A stretch of DNA of 64,000 bases from Evernia prunastri (lineage: Eukaryota; Ascomycota; Lecanoromycetes; Lecanorales; Parmeliaceae). Below the pieces are notes generated by a model, which did no database searches, was not told where the DNA came from, and worked only from the letters and a program-made list of their open reading frames with translations. Numbering within the stretch: the first letter of the stretch is position 1; each line of letters begins with the position of its first letter. The translations under genes and the position numbers were made by a program. Shown piece after piece: positions 1-12,700 of the stretch. The DNA is taken from positions 1-64,000 of the forward strand of contig NKYR01000131.1 in the NCBI GenBank assembly GCA_003184365.1, read 5' to 3'.

Positions 1-1064
1 AGTTGGAATGTACGGTTCTTAGTGGGAAGAAAGGATGATATTCTATGGAAGACGAAGGATCCTGCAGGAGGATATCCCTGCCTGCTGACTAAGTATATGC
101 TAAGCTAAACTCAGTGCCTCCCGGTACCACCTTCCAACTATAGGAGCGTTTTTTTTAAAGCGGCATCCTCGACTCCAAAATCACACGCCTGCGTCTGGCG
201 AAGTCAGTGCTTTAGGAAAAGCAAAAGGGGGGGGAATCATGAGCTCACGGCGCTATCCTGATGAATTCACCGACAAGCACATTTGTGAGCATGGAGCTCG
301 TATGTACGAAGTGATCTTCCCTACAGAGTACGACCTATCCCCTCAAGCGGACATTATGTTGGAATAACAGAATAGTACTTATGGTGGTGAGTCTTGTATA
401 CATACCTTATGAGGAAATCTAAAATCCTTCGACTAGATAAATCTGGATCTCCAGTCCTAGGACAACACGACCTGGTCTCCACCAGAGCTCACGTCTACCG
501 AGGGGCTTTCGACTTTGCTTCGGTGATTGGAGAGAATGGCAGTTCTTACATGGACTACATCGCTGCTTTTGCGTTGCCTCTTTCAAAGAATCCCTTGAAT
601 CTCACACCCGTTACCGGAAACGCAGCAATATCCGCTCCTGGGGGTTATGGGTCAAGTAACCCAGGCAGCATGGCAGTGACAGGTCCGCGTCCAATGAAGA
701 TCACAGCTCCAACATCACCGACGTCCATCTCCCATGACGAAGCTCATGTAGAACGACAGTGTCGCTCAAGGTCGCAATCTCTGACTGTCACAAGCCAGTT
801 AACTTATGGTAGAGGAGGAAGGTGTTATGGACGTGCTGAGGACTGTAGCACTTGCACTGCTTAGTGGGTTATGGATTATTGGCGGAAGCCCAATCGGTGC
901 GCTGAGGATTAACTATTCTGACTCCGCTTGTAAAATCATAGCGTAGACGATGTCCGCTGAGAGCGCCAGGAAAGATGCTCCTGGTACATAAAAGTCCCAT
1001 GAAAAGATCAATCCTGGCTGAAGCTACGCTGAGCGCTCTTTAGTCAGCAGAGTTTTATCCTGGC
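1..1064. other. no recognisable gene
   Basis: Several short open stretches occur, the longest on the plus strand at 394-864 beginning with a non-conserved methionine. The region around 540-800 reads as a Gly/Pro/Ser-rich peptide that could be a decayed coding segment, but no domain can be recognised and no splice pattern rescues a longer frame. Nothing else stands out. Confidence 0.4.
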
Positions 1065-1547
1065 TTGGAAGAGAGTCCCCGAGCAAAATGCTTCGAAGGA
1101 ACCTCATTGAATTATTTTCAACCGCCTATTCTCTACGGTGCCACCATCGACCAGCCAGCTGGGCACCATATCGAAGCGTTCCTAGGTCATCTGCAAGCCG
1201 CTTTACAGCAAATAATTCACAAATCTGTCATGGACGGGAGTTCAGAAGCGCGCTTCATTGATAACATCAAAGCAGGTGCTCGCGTGACCGGCAAAGCCGT
1301 GCTTGCTGTACCCAAGCAGGGCCTTCCCATTCTGGTGAACGTACTCAAACAAGCCAGTGACCCGAAGCCTACCAGGCTCTGGCCCAGCCGCTCATCTTAG
1401 AGCTGCCGATCCTCTTAACCAACGTGCACTCGTCGCTGACGCTGCGCTCTAAACAGCTAGATGAAGAAGCTTTCTTTAACTTCGCCGGCAAGACCGTCAA
1501 GGTGATTGCGCCCATCTCCAAGTATATCTTCCCTTCGCGATGGTGTA
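1065..1547 (+). pseudogene. frameshifted coding remnant, unknown family
   Basis: A plus-strand frame open from 1065 reads through a plausible protein segment (for example KAVLAVPKQGLPILVNVLKQ) up to about 1360. The protein-like signal then continues in a different frame from about 1364 (YQALAQPLILELPILLTNVH, then GKTVKVIAPISKYIF). Restoring one C near 1361-1363 would join the two into one reading frame. No intron consensus explains the shift. I do not recognise the family. It is either a decayed gene or a single-base assembly error; the lack of clear start and 3' exons favours decay. Confidence 0.35.
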
Positions 1548-3760
1548 GCGCGCCAATCGTTCGGCCAACCACCCACCAAAGGTCTCAACATAGACCAAGT
1601 ATTCGGCCCTACGGCCGTCTAGCCTACTGGTGGCACCGTTCGCCTTGCAGTCTGTGTACGAGTATTGCGGGGAGCAGGGGCCAGAGGATCGAACTCCAAA
1701 GTTCCGAAGCCGTAGCCATTGATTGCGACTCGACACCAGCTCCCAACAAGTTTGAACTAGTGTTGATAACCAAACGTGTCTCTCGTTTTGCTCTGTTTTT
1801 TGAAGCACTGCAAAGCCAGCCCCTAGTACGCCTTCGATTGGTCGCGTCGCCCTTGATGAGTTCAGTTTTAATCTACTTCATCCAAGTCACTCTTTCAAGC
1901 ACTGATAGCTGTATGTCCTCCTTCAATACCTAGGCTTAAGCTTCTACTTCCAAACTATGCTCACACAAAACGCTAACAGCCGTAGGCTTCACGAATGTTT
2001 CAAGATTCCAGTTCATTACAACCGCGAATTCGAATGTCTCAACCATCCCCCAACATATTGCCCTTACACAAACTACAGTCCGTTCAAAAGCCTAGATCAT
2101 CATCACCCACTCCACTTCATCTCATCTCCTCTCTTTGCACCACAACCACACCCGTAGCACCCATCAAGCACGAACCTACCACAAGCCTCTGGAGAGCAAC
2201 TCAAAGCATTTTCCTTACCCATGTCCATGACTTTATCACACGTATTAAACATCAACGACCGGCACAACGCCAAATCCTCACGGGCGTCGAAAGAGCACAT
2301 AGACTCGGTGACTAAGAAGACCTACAGATCATGTAATCGACAAACAAGGCACCAAGACCAGACTACCCGGCTTCTTGCAATCTATTGCTAAATGGGGTAT
2401 GAAATCAGCCATGGCAAGTCTTCCGCCATCCCAGCGACAGCAAGAGTATCCATCTCCGACATCAAGACCAAGCCGGTGGGGACGAGCATGTCAGTCCTAG
2501 GGGAGGAAAGGGTCTTCGGCGATGAGGTATACAGGTATGGCATTTGAGAGAAACGCAACTACTATGCCAAAGCCATCCGGCCTCAAACATATAGCTTTCA
2601 TGCAAACTGCTGCCTCCCAGCCACGCTCTGTCATCCGCAGCTGCCGTAAGAGTTGATCTGGCCGGCCGATATCGGGCCCGTCATGGGCATAGGCTATGTT
2701 GTGCAGTAAGATATTGGAAGCTACGAGGAGAGACAGTCGGTGCTTGATCCGACGCAATATAGAAGGGTTTCTAGCACCGGGCACAACATGACGCGGTGTC
2801 ATCAAAAGGAGCTGTTGCGATTACGGCCACCTTGCAACGCAGCCCAGTACGGCTAGATTGAGAAATCATGGCTCTGAGGGGTGATTGAGCACCGTCATAC
2901 AAGCTCAGCGCCCGCATCAGCGGTGCCGACGAGAGCGGCTCTGAACGAAAGTGAGCATGGGGAGAGAAGCCGGGAGCGGAGGCTCGAGAATGTACACTCA
3001 GCATAACGATATACGAAGCTGAAGAGCCATGTTCCCTTTTCCCCCGCTTTACGCAGAACGTCGCACCCATGCCAACGTAAAATCTTGCTTCCAGACCTGC
3101 TGCCCGCAGGTCTTTTGTGGTTGTTGCTTCGATACCTAACGTTCTGTCCTGGTGACCTTGGGTGTTTCGGTGGCTGGCTTTATGGCAGTCGTGGCGGTGA
3201 GAGAGTGGGGGTTATATCTGCACTTACCGCTGAGAAGAGCGAAGGTTTGTCGCAGCTGCCAGTCTACGGATCAGTGTAAGAGTCGCAGGAAAGATCAAAC
3301 CCCCTTGGCTAAATCAATATCTGGGCAGTTGCGGTGGAGAGTGCATGTCGATAAGACATGTACTTTTTGAAATATGTTGATGGACTGCATATCGCCAGCC
3401 GGGCAGCGTCATTTCATCCATCTTACAGCCTGATATGAGGGACGTTGGAGGCGTTGGCGGCGTAGATATGTCAATGAGCTAAAAATTGGCTCTATCGGGA
3501 GCAGTTTCCGGTGCTTTGGGTGCAATATCCGGGAGCTTCCACCCCGGTAGCTCACGCTTTACCGCTATCGGTTAGGGCCTTACACCCCCACCATCGTGCC
3601 GCTGTCACATGGTATGAGGGGCACCGCGTCATTTTGTATGCTCATCTGCCATCATTCTCACCACCACTCCGACTCTGACAACGACGACGCACATCTCGAT
3701 CCGTACACCTTGATACGCATAACTCTCAATACCCACAACCAAAGGCATTGTTCACTCACC
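1548..3760. other. no supported gene; possible coding relics
   Basis: No complete gene is visible. On the minus strand, 2497-2805 has a protein-like frame with a hydrophobic end, and 2771-3070 is open in another frame; neither has a family I recognise, and together they may be a relic. A short plus-strand frame starts at ATG 2221. The remainder holds nothing I can support. Confidence 0.3.
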
Positions 3761-4239
3761 ATGGCCGAAGCCAAAGAAGAACTCAACATCCAACAAGCCG
3801 AGCAAACCGACCAGAACGAAGCAGCCACCCCCGACCCCTCCGCCCCCGCGGAAAAGAAAGGTACTACAATCGGTATCCCCCCCTCCCGCCTTCCCAAGGC
3901 CCCGCTTCACTCTACAACCTTCACCTTTGCTAACCCTTCCCCCAACCCCCGGCAGGCTCCATGCTCTCCGCCCCCGGCAACTTCGGCAACAGCGCCGGCG
4001 ACAAGATCCAAGGCACGCTGGGTAAAGTGGGCGGACCGGTCGGCAAGGGCCTGGAGACGGTGGCGGCGCCCGTGGGCGGGCTGATCGACCCGCTGGTCGG
4101 GGGCGTGTTCCGCGCGCCGGAGACGTTGAAGAACGCGACGCAGGAGACGGAGAAGGTGGATGCGCACAACGAGGAGTTGGAGAAGCCGATCGCGGGGCAG
4201 GAGCAGACGGGGAGTAATCCGTTGGGGTTGAACTCGTGA
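3761..4239 (+). CDS. small glycine-rich protein of unknown function
   Basis: Two exons, 3761-3860 and 3956-4239, give 127 aa; the intron (3861-3955) begins GTACTA and ends GGCAG. The ATG sits in a good context (CACCATGG). Residues 1-33 are acidic and Ala/Gln-rich. The rest has a Gly-rich, weakly amphipathic stretch (GTLGKVGGPVGKGLETVAAP, then VGGLIDPLVGGV) followed by a charged tail ending in NPLGLNS. There is no signal peptide or clear membrane helix. Short proteins of this composition are common in Pezizomycotina, but I know no assigned function. It is separated from the polyketide synthase by 2.5 kb of repeat-rich DNA, so there is no reason to put it in the cluster. Confidence 0.7.
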
Positions 4240-5012
4240 GTTGGAGAGGCGCGCGCGGGAAGGGGGAGGATTTGGGGGGTGGTGGGGTGGGAAGTTTGAG
4301 GCTTTGGTTGGGGGTGGGGAGATTGGATAGCTGAGTTTTGTAGGAGGCGGTGAGGAGGAGCTCTGATGTTTCCGTGTATCTTCATTTGCGGTCCTGTGGA
4401 CGGGTACAGTGTCCACTTTCCATCCCATCAAGTCTGAGCCGTCATTCTTCTCCTCTCCATGACTGTGCCCTAATTAACCACACATTACAATGGTACACTC
4501 CAGCATCTCTCCGCCAGGGCACATTATCGTGAGAAAGGACCATATAGTCTGAGAAGCTGAAAATCATTCCTCATCTTGAGAAACAGTACTAATGCGAGCT
4601 GATCACGATGGTCCCAGAGCCCCGAATCTCAACTCGGCCGACTCTGGCGTCGTTGGCTCTGGAACCCCAGAACCGAACATTGTCCTATACCGAGAAATAC
4701 AACTCGCGCCCAGTCCCATTCCCCCCGGCTCCTTTAGCCTAAGCTACCACAATATCTTAAGTACCTGAAGTGCAAATCCCCCTTCCCGCCCCACCCCTTC
4801 CCCCTTCCCGCGTACATACCCAGCGCTTCGAATTGAGCTTGAACAAATATTCGGTATTCGCGTTCGCCCCTGCGTCCTCAGCACTGAAAAAGAGCGAGGC
4901 AGATCTCGAGTTCTGTCGCGGCTGTTTCTTTTTTCTTTTGTTTTTTTTCGAGAGAGAAGGTGTTTGTTATTGTCATGGTCATATAAAAACATAGAACTTT
5001 AGGAGAATATAC

Positions 5013-5018
<6 letters not shown>

Positions 5019-5053
<35 letters not shown>

Positions 5054-5056
5054 GAG
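5019..5056. repeat. (GA)n microsatellite
   Basis: An almost uninterrupted AG dinucleotide run of about 38 bases with one C interruption, close to 5046. Confidence 0.95.
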
Positions 5057-5895
5057 CACCCCCCAGAGCCGGGAACTCCCAAGATGAAAGCGCAAAAGAC
5101 CACACCCTTCATCCCACTCCCCCCACTCCCCCCACTCCCCCACGCTCCCCCTCCCCCACAACCCTCCCAACAACCCCCCCCCCATACTTCCCACACGCAC
5201 CACTCCCTCCCTCCTCTTACGCACCACACCGAACCAACACATCTCCCCAACGCGACCAGAAAACACGCGAACAAACAACCTTTGTATCCACGCTTGCACG
5301 AACACCGACTACAGAGACCGTTCACAAGCAAGGGCTCACGGGGTGATGTTGCTCCGGCGCGGATAGAGAGTGTCCGCTCTCTATCCTGTCTGACCTTTTG
5401 GTGCTGGTTCGATAAGTGTTGGGCTGTGCGGCTCGGTGCGACCGCATATGAGATCGAGAAGGGGGGAGGGGGGAGGATCGAGATCTTTGGTTGGGATGGG
5501 GACGGTTGCTTGTGTGGGGGGATGGTGGAAGGGAAGGGTTGAAAGGGGTTGGATGTTGGATGTTGGGTGCTGGGTGCTGGGTGGGTGCTGCTCATGGAGC
5601 CGGGAAAGGAGCTATGAACGAAGTTCGACTATGTTCACCGTGGTATAATCGCCCTGCCCGGATAAGATTCGTTATATCTGCGTTTGATGGAGATAGGTAG
5701 TGTAGGTATGTAAGGTAAGGTAAGTAGGTAAGTCAATTCAAGGCAAGGCAAGACAGGGCAGAACCCAAGTCAACCCAAGACAATTCAGTGCAGTGCAGTG
5801 CAATACCACCGTCGCTCGCTCGCTCGCTCGATCGATCCAGTGAAAGGGAATAGAACACTCTCCGTCAACATAATACGATCAAAGGTCAAGCTAAG

Positions 5896-5930
5896 CCAAC
5901 CCAACCCAACCCAACCCAACCCAACCCAAC
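5896..5930. repeat. (CCAAC)7 microsatellite
   Basis: Seven tandem CCAAC units without interruption. Confidence 0.95.
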
Positions 5931-5983
5931 CTGATACTGTACGAACCACCTAACCACCCCCGCCGCCCCCCGTTTCCAGTATT

Positions 5984-6012
5984 CCATCCATCCATCCATC
6001 CATCCATCCATC
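5984..6012. repeat. (CCAT)n microsatellite
   Basis: About seven tandem CCAT units ending in a degenerate copy. Confidence 0.95.
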
Positions 6013-6084
6013 TATCAATCAACCATGTGTAAGAAGAAAGGGGCCGGAAAAAGGATCGGAAAGGGGGCGAGTAGAAGTGAAAAG

Positions 6085-6213
6085 CGAGAGCAAGAGCAAC
6101 AGCAAGAGCAACAGCAACAGCGACAGCAAGGGCAAGACCAAGGCAAGACCAAGACCAAGGGCAAGAGCACGAGCAAGGGCAAGACCAAGACCAAGACCAA
6201 GACCAAGGGCAAG

Positions 6214-6254
<41 letters not shown>

Positions 6255-6270
6255 GACCAAGACCAAACAC
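6085..6270. repeat. degenerate hexanucleotide array (AGCAAC / AAGACC)
   Basis: Mixed AGCAAC, AAGACC and AAGGGC hexamers run for nearly 190 bases. Because the period is a multiple of three, all frames on one strand stay open, which produces spurious low-complexity proteins on both strands. Confidence 0.9.
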
Positions 6271-6731
6271 AAACACACAACACGACAGGAACAGGAATTA
6301 CATGCATGCAGATCAACTGATTTATGAATGGAGAGAGGGAAGCGACAAAGGGAAAGCAAAGCGCACAAAATCGCACGGTAGTCAAGTATTAAGATAGCAA
6401 GGCAAGCAACCACCACTATGTAAAGTCTAAAAAAAAAGCGCAAAAAGGCCCCATATGTTCACGAAAAAAAAACAAAAAAACAAAAGAGGCAAACCGTTGA
6501 AGAAAAAATCCTCTCTATGCCAACCAATCGGGGTCAAATTATTCCTCTCTCTCTCAAACTGTGTCGTCCCGTTCCCCCTTTCCTGTTCCTACTCTTTGGT
6601 TTTCCCAACTGTATTACCTCCTCTCTGCTTCCCAACGCATTACCTCCTCGTCTCCAGCTCGCACAATCGATCCATTCCCCCTGACCATCCATCTCATCTC
6701 ATCTCTGCCTCTCCCGCCCCCGTTTCGTTTT

Positions 6732-9700
6732 TCACGCCAGCGCCTCCCTCAGAAACGCCGTCAAGCGATCCACAAACGGCGCCTTCATCATGCTGAAATG
6801 GTTCCCCGGCATGCGCCGGCACGTAATCTTCCCCTCGTCGAGGAACTCCTCCCACAGGTTCGTTCCGAAATCGGTGCGGTTCTCGAGCAGCCACTGCGCG
6901 TGGCCGTACGGGTAGGGGTCCGGCCGGGGGTCGCTCTCCTCCTTGCACACGCCGTCCTCGCACCAGATGGCCGTGACGTTGGGGCATTTGTCCGGCGGGA
7001 TGGGCGCGGCGTCGTAGGTGGAGAGGGCGTGGACCGAGGCGGCGAAGTGGGGCAGGAGCCAGGGCGGGAGGCGGTCGATGGCGCCGTCGCCTTCGCCCAG
7101 GAGGCCGATGGAGCCGAAGAAGCGGTGCAGGGTCCCGGGTAAGGGTTCGATGATCAGCGGGCAAGGGGTGTCGATGAAGACGAGCGTCTCGACCACGTCG
7201 CCCATGTCGATGAGTTGGCGCGCCGTCTCGAAGGAGATGACCCCGCCGGCGGACCAGCCTCCGATGTGATAGGGCCCCTTGGGTTGGCGTCGCTTGATTT
7301 CCTGGATGAATTTGGTCGCGATGCCGACGACGCCGCACACGTATTCCTCGGGCGTCTTGCAATAGGGCGAGGTGAGGCCCCAGACGGCGGTTTTGGGGGA
7401 GATCTCCTCGAGGAAGATGTACGAGGTGGGGGCGCCACCACCGTCAGGGATGAGCCAGAAGCTCTTTTCGGCGGTTTTGGGAGAGCCTTGAAGAAGAATG
7501 GAGCTGGCGAAGCGCTCGGGGATGCTGGGCTTCTTGGCTTTTGGTGCGTGCGAGGTCGGTGCCTTGACTTGCTTCGCCAGCTGCATCACCGGTGCGTCCT
7601 GCTCCGGAGTTGATCGCCTGGACCTTGCCTGGGGCTTTGGGGGAGGGGGGCCGATATGCAAAGCTGTCTCGATGGCTTTGATGGTTTGGTTGTCCACCAA
7701 GAAGTCAGACGGTAGGGAGAGGCCAGCCTTCTCCCTTAGCATTCCCAGAATGGATAGACTCATCAGCGAGTCCATACCCAAGGCGCTCAAATCGTCAGCG
7801 GCCGAGAGCTCCGCAATGTCAACACCCATCTCTTCGGAAATGGTTTGTCGAATAATCATGGACAGCGACTCCGAGTCAGAAGGGGTACTCGGCGAATCCG
7901 GAGGTGACAGCGGTGTGACGGCGGACCCCTGCGAGGACATATCGTCGGAATCCAACGATGGGGTAGTGCTTCCAGAGGAGTATTCCGCTTCTGCATCAAT
8001 GACCTGGGAGGAACCGAACTGACTCAGGTGACCTTTGAGGGCGCCAACGGTGGGGTAATCGACGAACAACGAAGACGGTGCATCAATCTCTAATTCCTCA
8101 CGTATCCTGCCGCTGATCGAAAGTGACATCAGTGAGTCGACACCCATATTGGCAAAGTCAATTCCATCGGCAAGCTCGTCGACGGGTATGCCGACTTCTG
8201 AGGCGATGATATCCAGGACATGAGTCGTGACTGAAGGGCCTGCCTTCTTTGGGATTTGGACTCGTGTAGGCGCTGATTTCCTGGCCGATTTTGCCGCGAT
8301 CGCTTTGGGCGCTGGTTTCGTGGCGATGGCGTTTGGTACTGGTTTCGCGGCGACAGGGGCTTTCTGCGCGGCCAGACCTCTGGGTGGGAGGAAGGTGTTG
8401 AGCAGTGTGCGTGGAATGCACTGGAATTTCAAAGATCCGCACATGCCGACGATCCTGTCTCCATCGAAGATGTAGACGTCACCTGCTACCATGTTGCCTG
8501 GCAGCGGCTGCATCTTGACATACGACCGGTAGGTCTTGTCGGCCTTGAGAGGCTCAGCGAAGCGCATCGACTCCCATCCGTGCGAGACGTAAACTTGTTT
8601 GCTCGAGTCCACAGCATCATTGGCGTTAACGATGAAGCCGGCAAGATGGCAAACACTGTCAATCCAGTAAGGGCTGCAGACGAAATTTCCGTCAGACTCT
8701 TTGGTTTGAAAGGCGATGTGAGCAGTAGCCTCGAGCTCAGGGCTGTCAAGGATGACCTCTTCCATTCCTCTGTACTTAGAGTCGTACTCGACGAAGGCGC
8801 CGAAGAGCTTGTAGGCCATCCCGCGAAGCATGCGGTGAGCTTTGCCGGAAGAGGCATCTCTCTTCAGGCTTTCGATGCGTCCCTTGATCAGGTAGGCGTT
8901 GCGTTGCCATTCGGCAAGCCATGCAGTGCCTGAGCCATAGTCGACGAAACATTTGGCATGCTGAGTCTCGCTCTTCCCAGACCCACTAGCGAAGACCAGA
9001 TTTGCCCGACCTGTGGTAATGTCCGGTGTCGTGGCAGACAATCGAAGCGTTTGGCCTTTGCCGCCATCGTTTGCGATGAAAGGTTTAAATACCTCCATGT
9101 GGCAGACATTCATATGGACGGTCTCGGTATCTGGTCTGACAAGCTTGTATAGATACTCTGCTACTGTCATTGCCATGTCGCCGTAAATTGACGAAGGGCA
9201 AAGTGCAGTCCCGTTGACGACGTGGCCGCTTATAGCAGCAAGAAGATCCGGGCGAGAGATGTCTGATTCGATGACAACTGTTGCCTTGTCCTGCTCTACG
9301 ACTTCTGAAATGACTTTGTGAACAGTTGTCGTAGAGATTTTTGGTGCCGCTTCGATGGCAAGGTTGCCTGCGGGTCCCGTGACTTGCCCTTTGTGCAAGT
9401 TCCAGTCACCTGTGTACTGGATCCAGTAGTTCTTGTTATCAAAGGCGTATGTAGGAAAGTCAAGCATCTGAACACTCTCAATGAAGTCACGGTGGTACTC
9501 GTTCCAGTCGATTGAAATTCCGTTGATGTGCAGCATTGCTAAGCTGTCGGAGATAGTCTTGTAAGGGGATATTCCTTTTCGAAGCGATGATGCTGTGAGA
9601 ACATTCTGACCAAGCTCCTGCTTGACAAAGCTCATGCACACTGGGTGGGGGCCTAACTCGACCCAGACCGTCTGATCGTTGATGAGACCAAGCTGCTGGG

Positions 9701-12700
9701 CTGCCGCCATGCCCCCTGAAAAATTGACTGTTTCCCTAGCATGCCGACTGAGGTAGTGCTCATCGATGCTGTGGCTCTCACTCAACACACTCGATAGAAG
9801 TGGGGAAATGACGGGGATTTGCGGCTTGTTGAAGGTGACTGATTTGGCCTTGTTCTCAAATTCCGAGAGAATGGGATCCACCTGAGATGAATGGAAGGCA
9901 TATTGAGTGTTCAGCTTGGTGCACTTGGTACCTTGGTTCGAGAGTTTCTCTGCCACCTGGTCAATGTCATTGACGGTGCCGCCCAGAACAGTCTCCCGGG
10001 CCCCGTTGACACAGGCAACCTCAACGCCCGGGAAGTCGGCAAATGATTCTTTCAGCAAGCTGGTGGCAGACTTGGTGGCCAGCATGGCGTGAGAATTGGC
10101 AGTGCAATTCTCTTGCAGAAGCTTCGCTCGCTCGCCAACCAGGTAAATGGTCTCCGAGACGGACAGGACTCCTGCTGCGTTAAGGGCAGCATATTCTCCC
10201 AAGCTGTGGCCGATGACGACGTCTGGCTTCACGCCCCATGATGCCCATAGGCGTGTCAAGGCCATCTGTATGCAGCTCAAACCCACTTGGACAATCAAAG
10301 GCGACAAGTCTTGAGCGTCGATATCACCAGTTAGGAGAGGAAGAAACGACGCGAAGCCCAAATTTTGAGCAATGTTATTAAAGTGCTCTATGTCGGAGCG
10401 GAAGTGTTTCGAAAGATCATAGATTTGCTTGCCCAAAGCGGTATAATGCGAGCCTTGGCCAGTGTATGCAAATGCGATATTTGGACAGACGCTGGGTACG
10501 GGCTCAATGGCATCATCAAGTTTTGAACTCAGGATCTCTGACGCTTTGCTGAGACTGTCGCAGCTGAAGGCAATGCGATAGTTGTGCTGAATGCGGCGAG
10601 CAGTCGTAGTGTATGAGAGATCCGGAAGACGGGTGTTGGGGTTATGCTTGATAAAGTGCACGAGGTTCTTGGCATTGGCACGAATGGCGGACTTTGATTT
10701 CGCTGAGACTGTGACGACATAGTCACCGCGACCATCGTCCTTGAGAGCTGGACGCGCCGGCGCGTCCTCCAGAAGCATAGCGGTATTGCCACCAGCAGCA
10801 CTGAAGTTGTTGACAAAGATGAGCCTTGGCGAACCATCGCTTGAAGCTAATGGCGTCGGCTTGAATGCTATGTGCACATTGCGTGCATTCAGATCCTGCG
10901 GGAACCCCTGATTGATCGTCTTTTTGATTCCGCAATGTGGTGGGATCTGGTTTTTCTGCAGCATGAGAAGGCATTTGATCATGGCGGTCACGCCCGATAC
11001 AGCTTCTCCGTGGCCGACATTGGCCTTGACGGACCCAAGATGAAGGGCCTTCTTCCTCTGCCCTGTGCGAGACGCAGGTGCAAAGACATTGGTGACAGAA
11101 CGCATTTCGGTGCCGTCACCTGCTTGTGTACCGGTGCCATGCATCTCAACGTAGTTCACATCGTGTGGGTCTTTTCCAGCGTCATCCATGACCTTCTTGA
11201 ACAGTACCTCTTGGGTCGGTGCGTGAGGATGTGTGATGGAGATTGCGTTTGAGGAATGGTTCGTGGCGGTTTCGAGAATGACACCCAGGATGCGATCGTT
11301 GTCGGCAAGGGCGTCGTCAAGTCGCTTTAGAATCACCGTACCAATACCGTCACCTCGGCAATCTGTATCAACATATTAGATACATGCTTTAAAATATTCG
11401 GGGCTCAGAATATGCTTACAGCCGTCTGCATCATTATCAAAAGTCTGGCAGTTGCCTGTCTTTGACAGGAATTGTCCACGACTGAGACCAGCAAAGATGT
11501 CCGAATTTGTCATGACGTTGAGGCCGCCGGCGACTGCAGTGTCGCAATCACCTGCCCACAAAGAAGTGCATGCCAGCTGCATAGCTGCGGCACTGGAGGA
11601 ACAAGCGGTATCAACGCTGAAGCTGGGACCACTGAACTTGAAGTAGTAATTTATCCTTCCCTAGGATATTGGTTAGCGGAGTAGTCGGACAAGCTATAGG
11701 GACCATGACTGACAGGTGCAAATGCTCGGACTCCGGCAGTGATGAAGTAGGTATCAATGTCTTGTGCTTCATTGATCTCTCTCCAGTCGTCACTCGTCTG
11801 ACCGTAAAAGGTTCCTATCCGCTCCAACCTGGTAGATGGTGATCTGTTGGGTACATAGCCAGCCATTTCCAGGGCCTCATACGCGCTTGCCAGACCCAAG
11901 CGGTGCATCGGGTCTGTTTGCGTTGCTTCACGAGGGGACATGTTGAAGAATCGTGGATCGAAGAGACCAGGCTCGTCAATGAAGCAGCCAAATGGAGTAT
12001 GACTTGTATTGCGAATCTTTCCTGTCGGGTCATAATGGGTCTCCACGTTAAATCTGTCTTTGGGTACCTTGCGAAGAGAGCAGTCAGTAGCCATCGTGAT
12101 AAGTTGATAGGGGGACCATACCCGCTTGTGAACGTCTAGACCCGCTTCAAGCAAATCCCAAAACTTTTCGTGGTCGGCCGCATTAGGGAACCTGCCGGCC
12201 ATGCCGACAATGGCAAGCTTTGGTCTCTTCGAGGTTCTCGGCGCATCGCCAAAGGCTGAAGGCACCTCGCTCAATTTGGCTGCCAAATCTTCATGGAACT
12301 TCACCTTGAAGTCGGTCGCGGACTCCAATGCCTTTGCAAACGTACTCTTCGAGCTGCTTGGTCCGAACGAGAAGATGCTGCATTCCCCACATTCTGCTTC
12401 CCTGACCAGTTGTGTACACCTCTCAACCATCTGTTGAACATTGAGAGTCTCGGTCAGGATATCGCGGATAACGGCGGTGAATAACGCTAGAGCATTGAGA
12501 TTCCGGTCGAAGCATGCACCGCTGCTTGTCGACATCAAGGGCAGGTCCAGAGTGTAAGCGGAGAGCAAATCGAAGGTTTTCGAGTCTTTAAAATGTAGGA
12601 ATTGATCTAGGTCGACGCCTGTGTGTAAATGTGGTGCATGATAAGGTCCATAGACTGGTATGGCGGCGTGGTTCGAAGCCCAATACGAAGACGACTGGAA

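Larger units (their letters stand above)
4240..6731. other. gene-free, microsatellite-rich interval
   Basis: This stretch downstream of both flanking genes carries dinucleotide, tetra-, penta- and hexanucleotide repeats (listed separately), C-rich tracts near 5100-5190 and A-rich tracts near 6460. Long open frames here (for example on both strands at 5000-5600 and 6015-6397) are products of repeats and have Pro-, Lys/Thr- or Leu-only composition. I see no gene. Confidence 0.6.

Noticed and set aside
5891..6443. Long open frames on both strands with Lys/Thr, Asn/Ser or Leu/Cys-only composition
   Set aside because: They are read-outs of the 3n-period hexanucleotide array and have no independent protein character.
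6694..7613. Open frames overlapping the 3' end of the polyketide synthase on both strands
   Set aside because: GC-rich third positions of the thioesterase codons keep other frames open; the true frame has all catalytic motifs.
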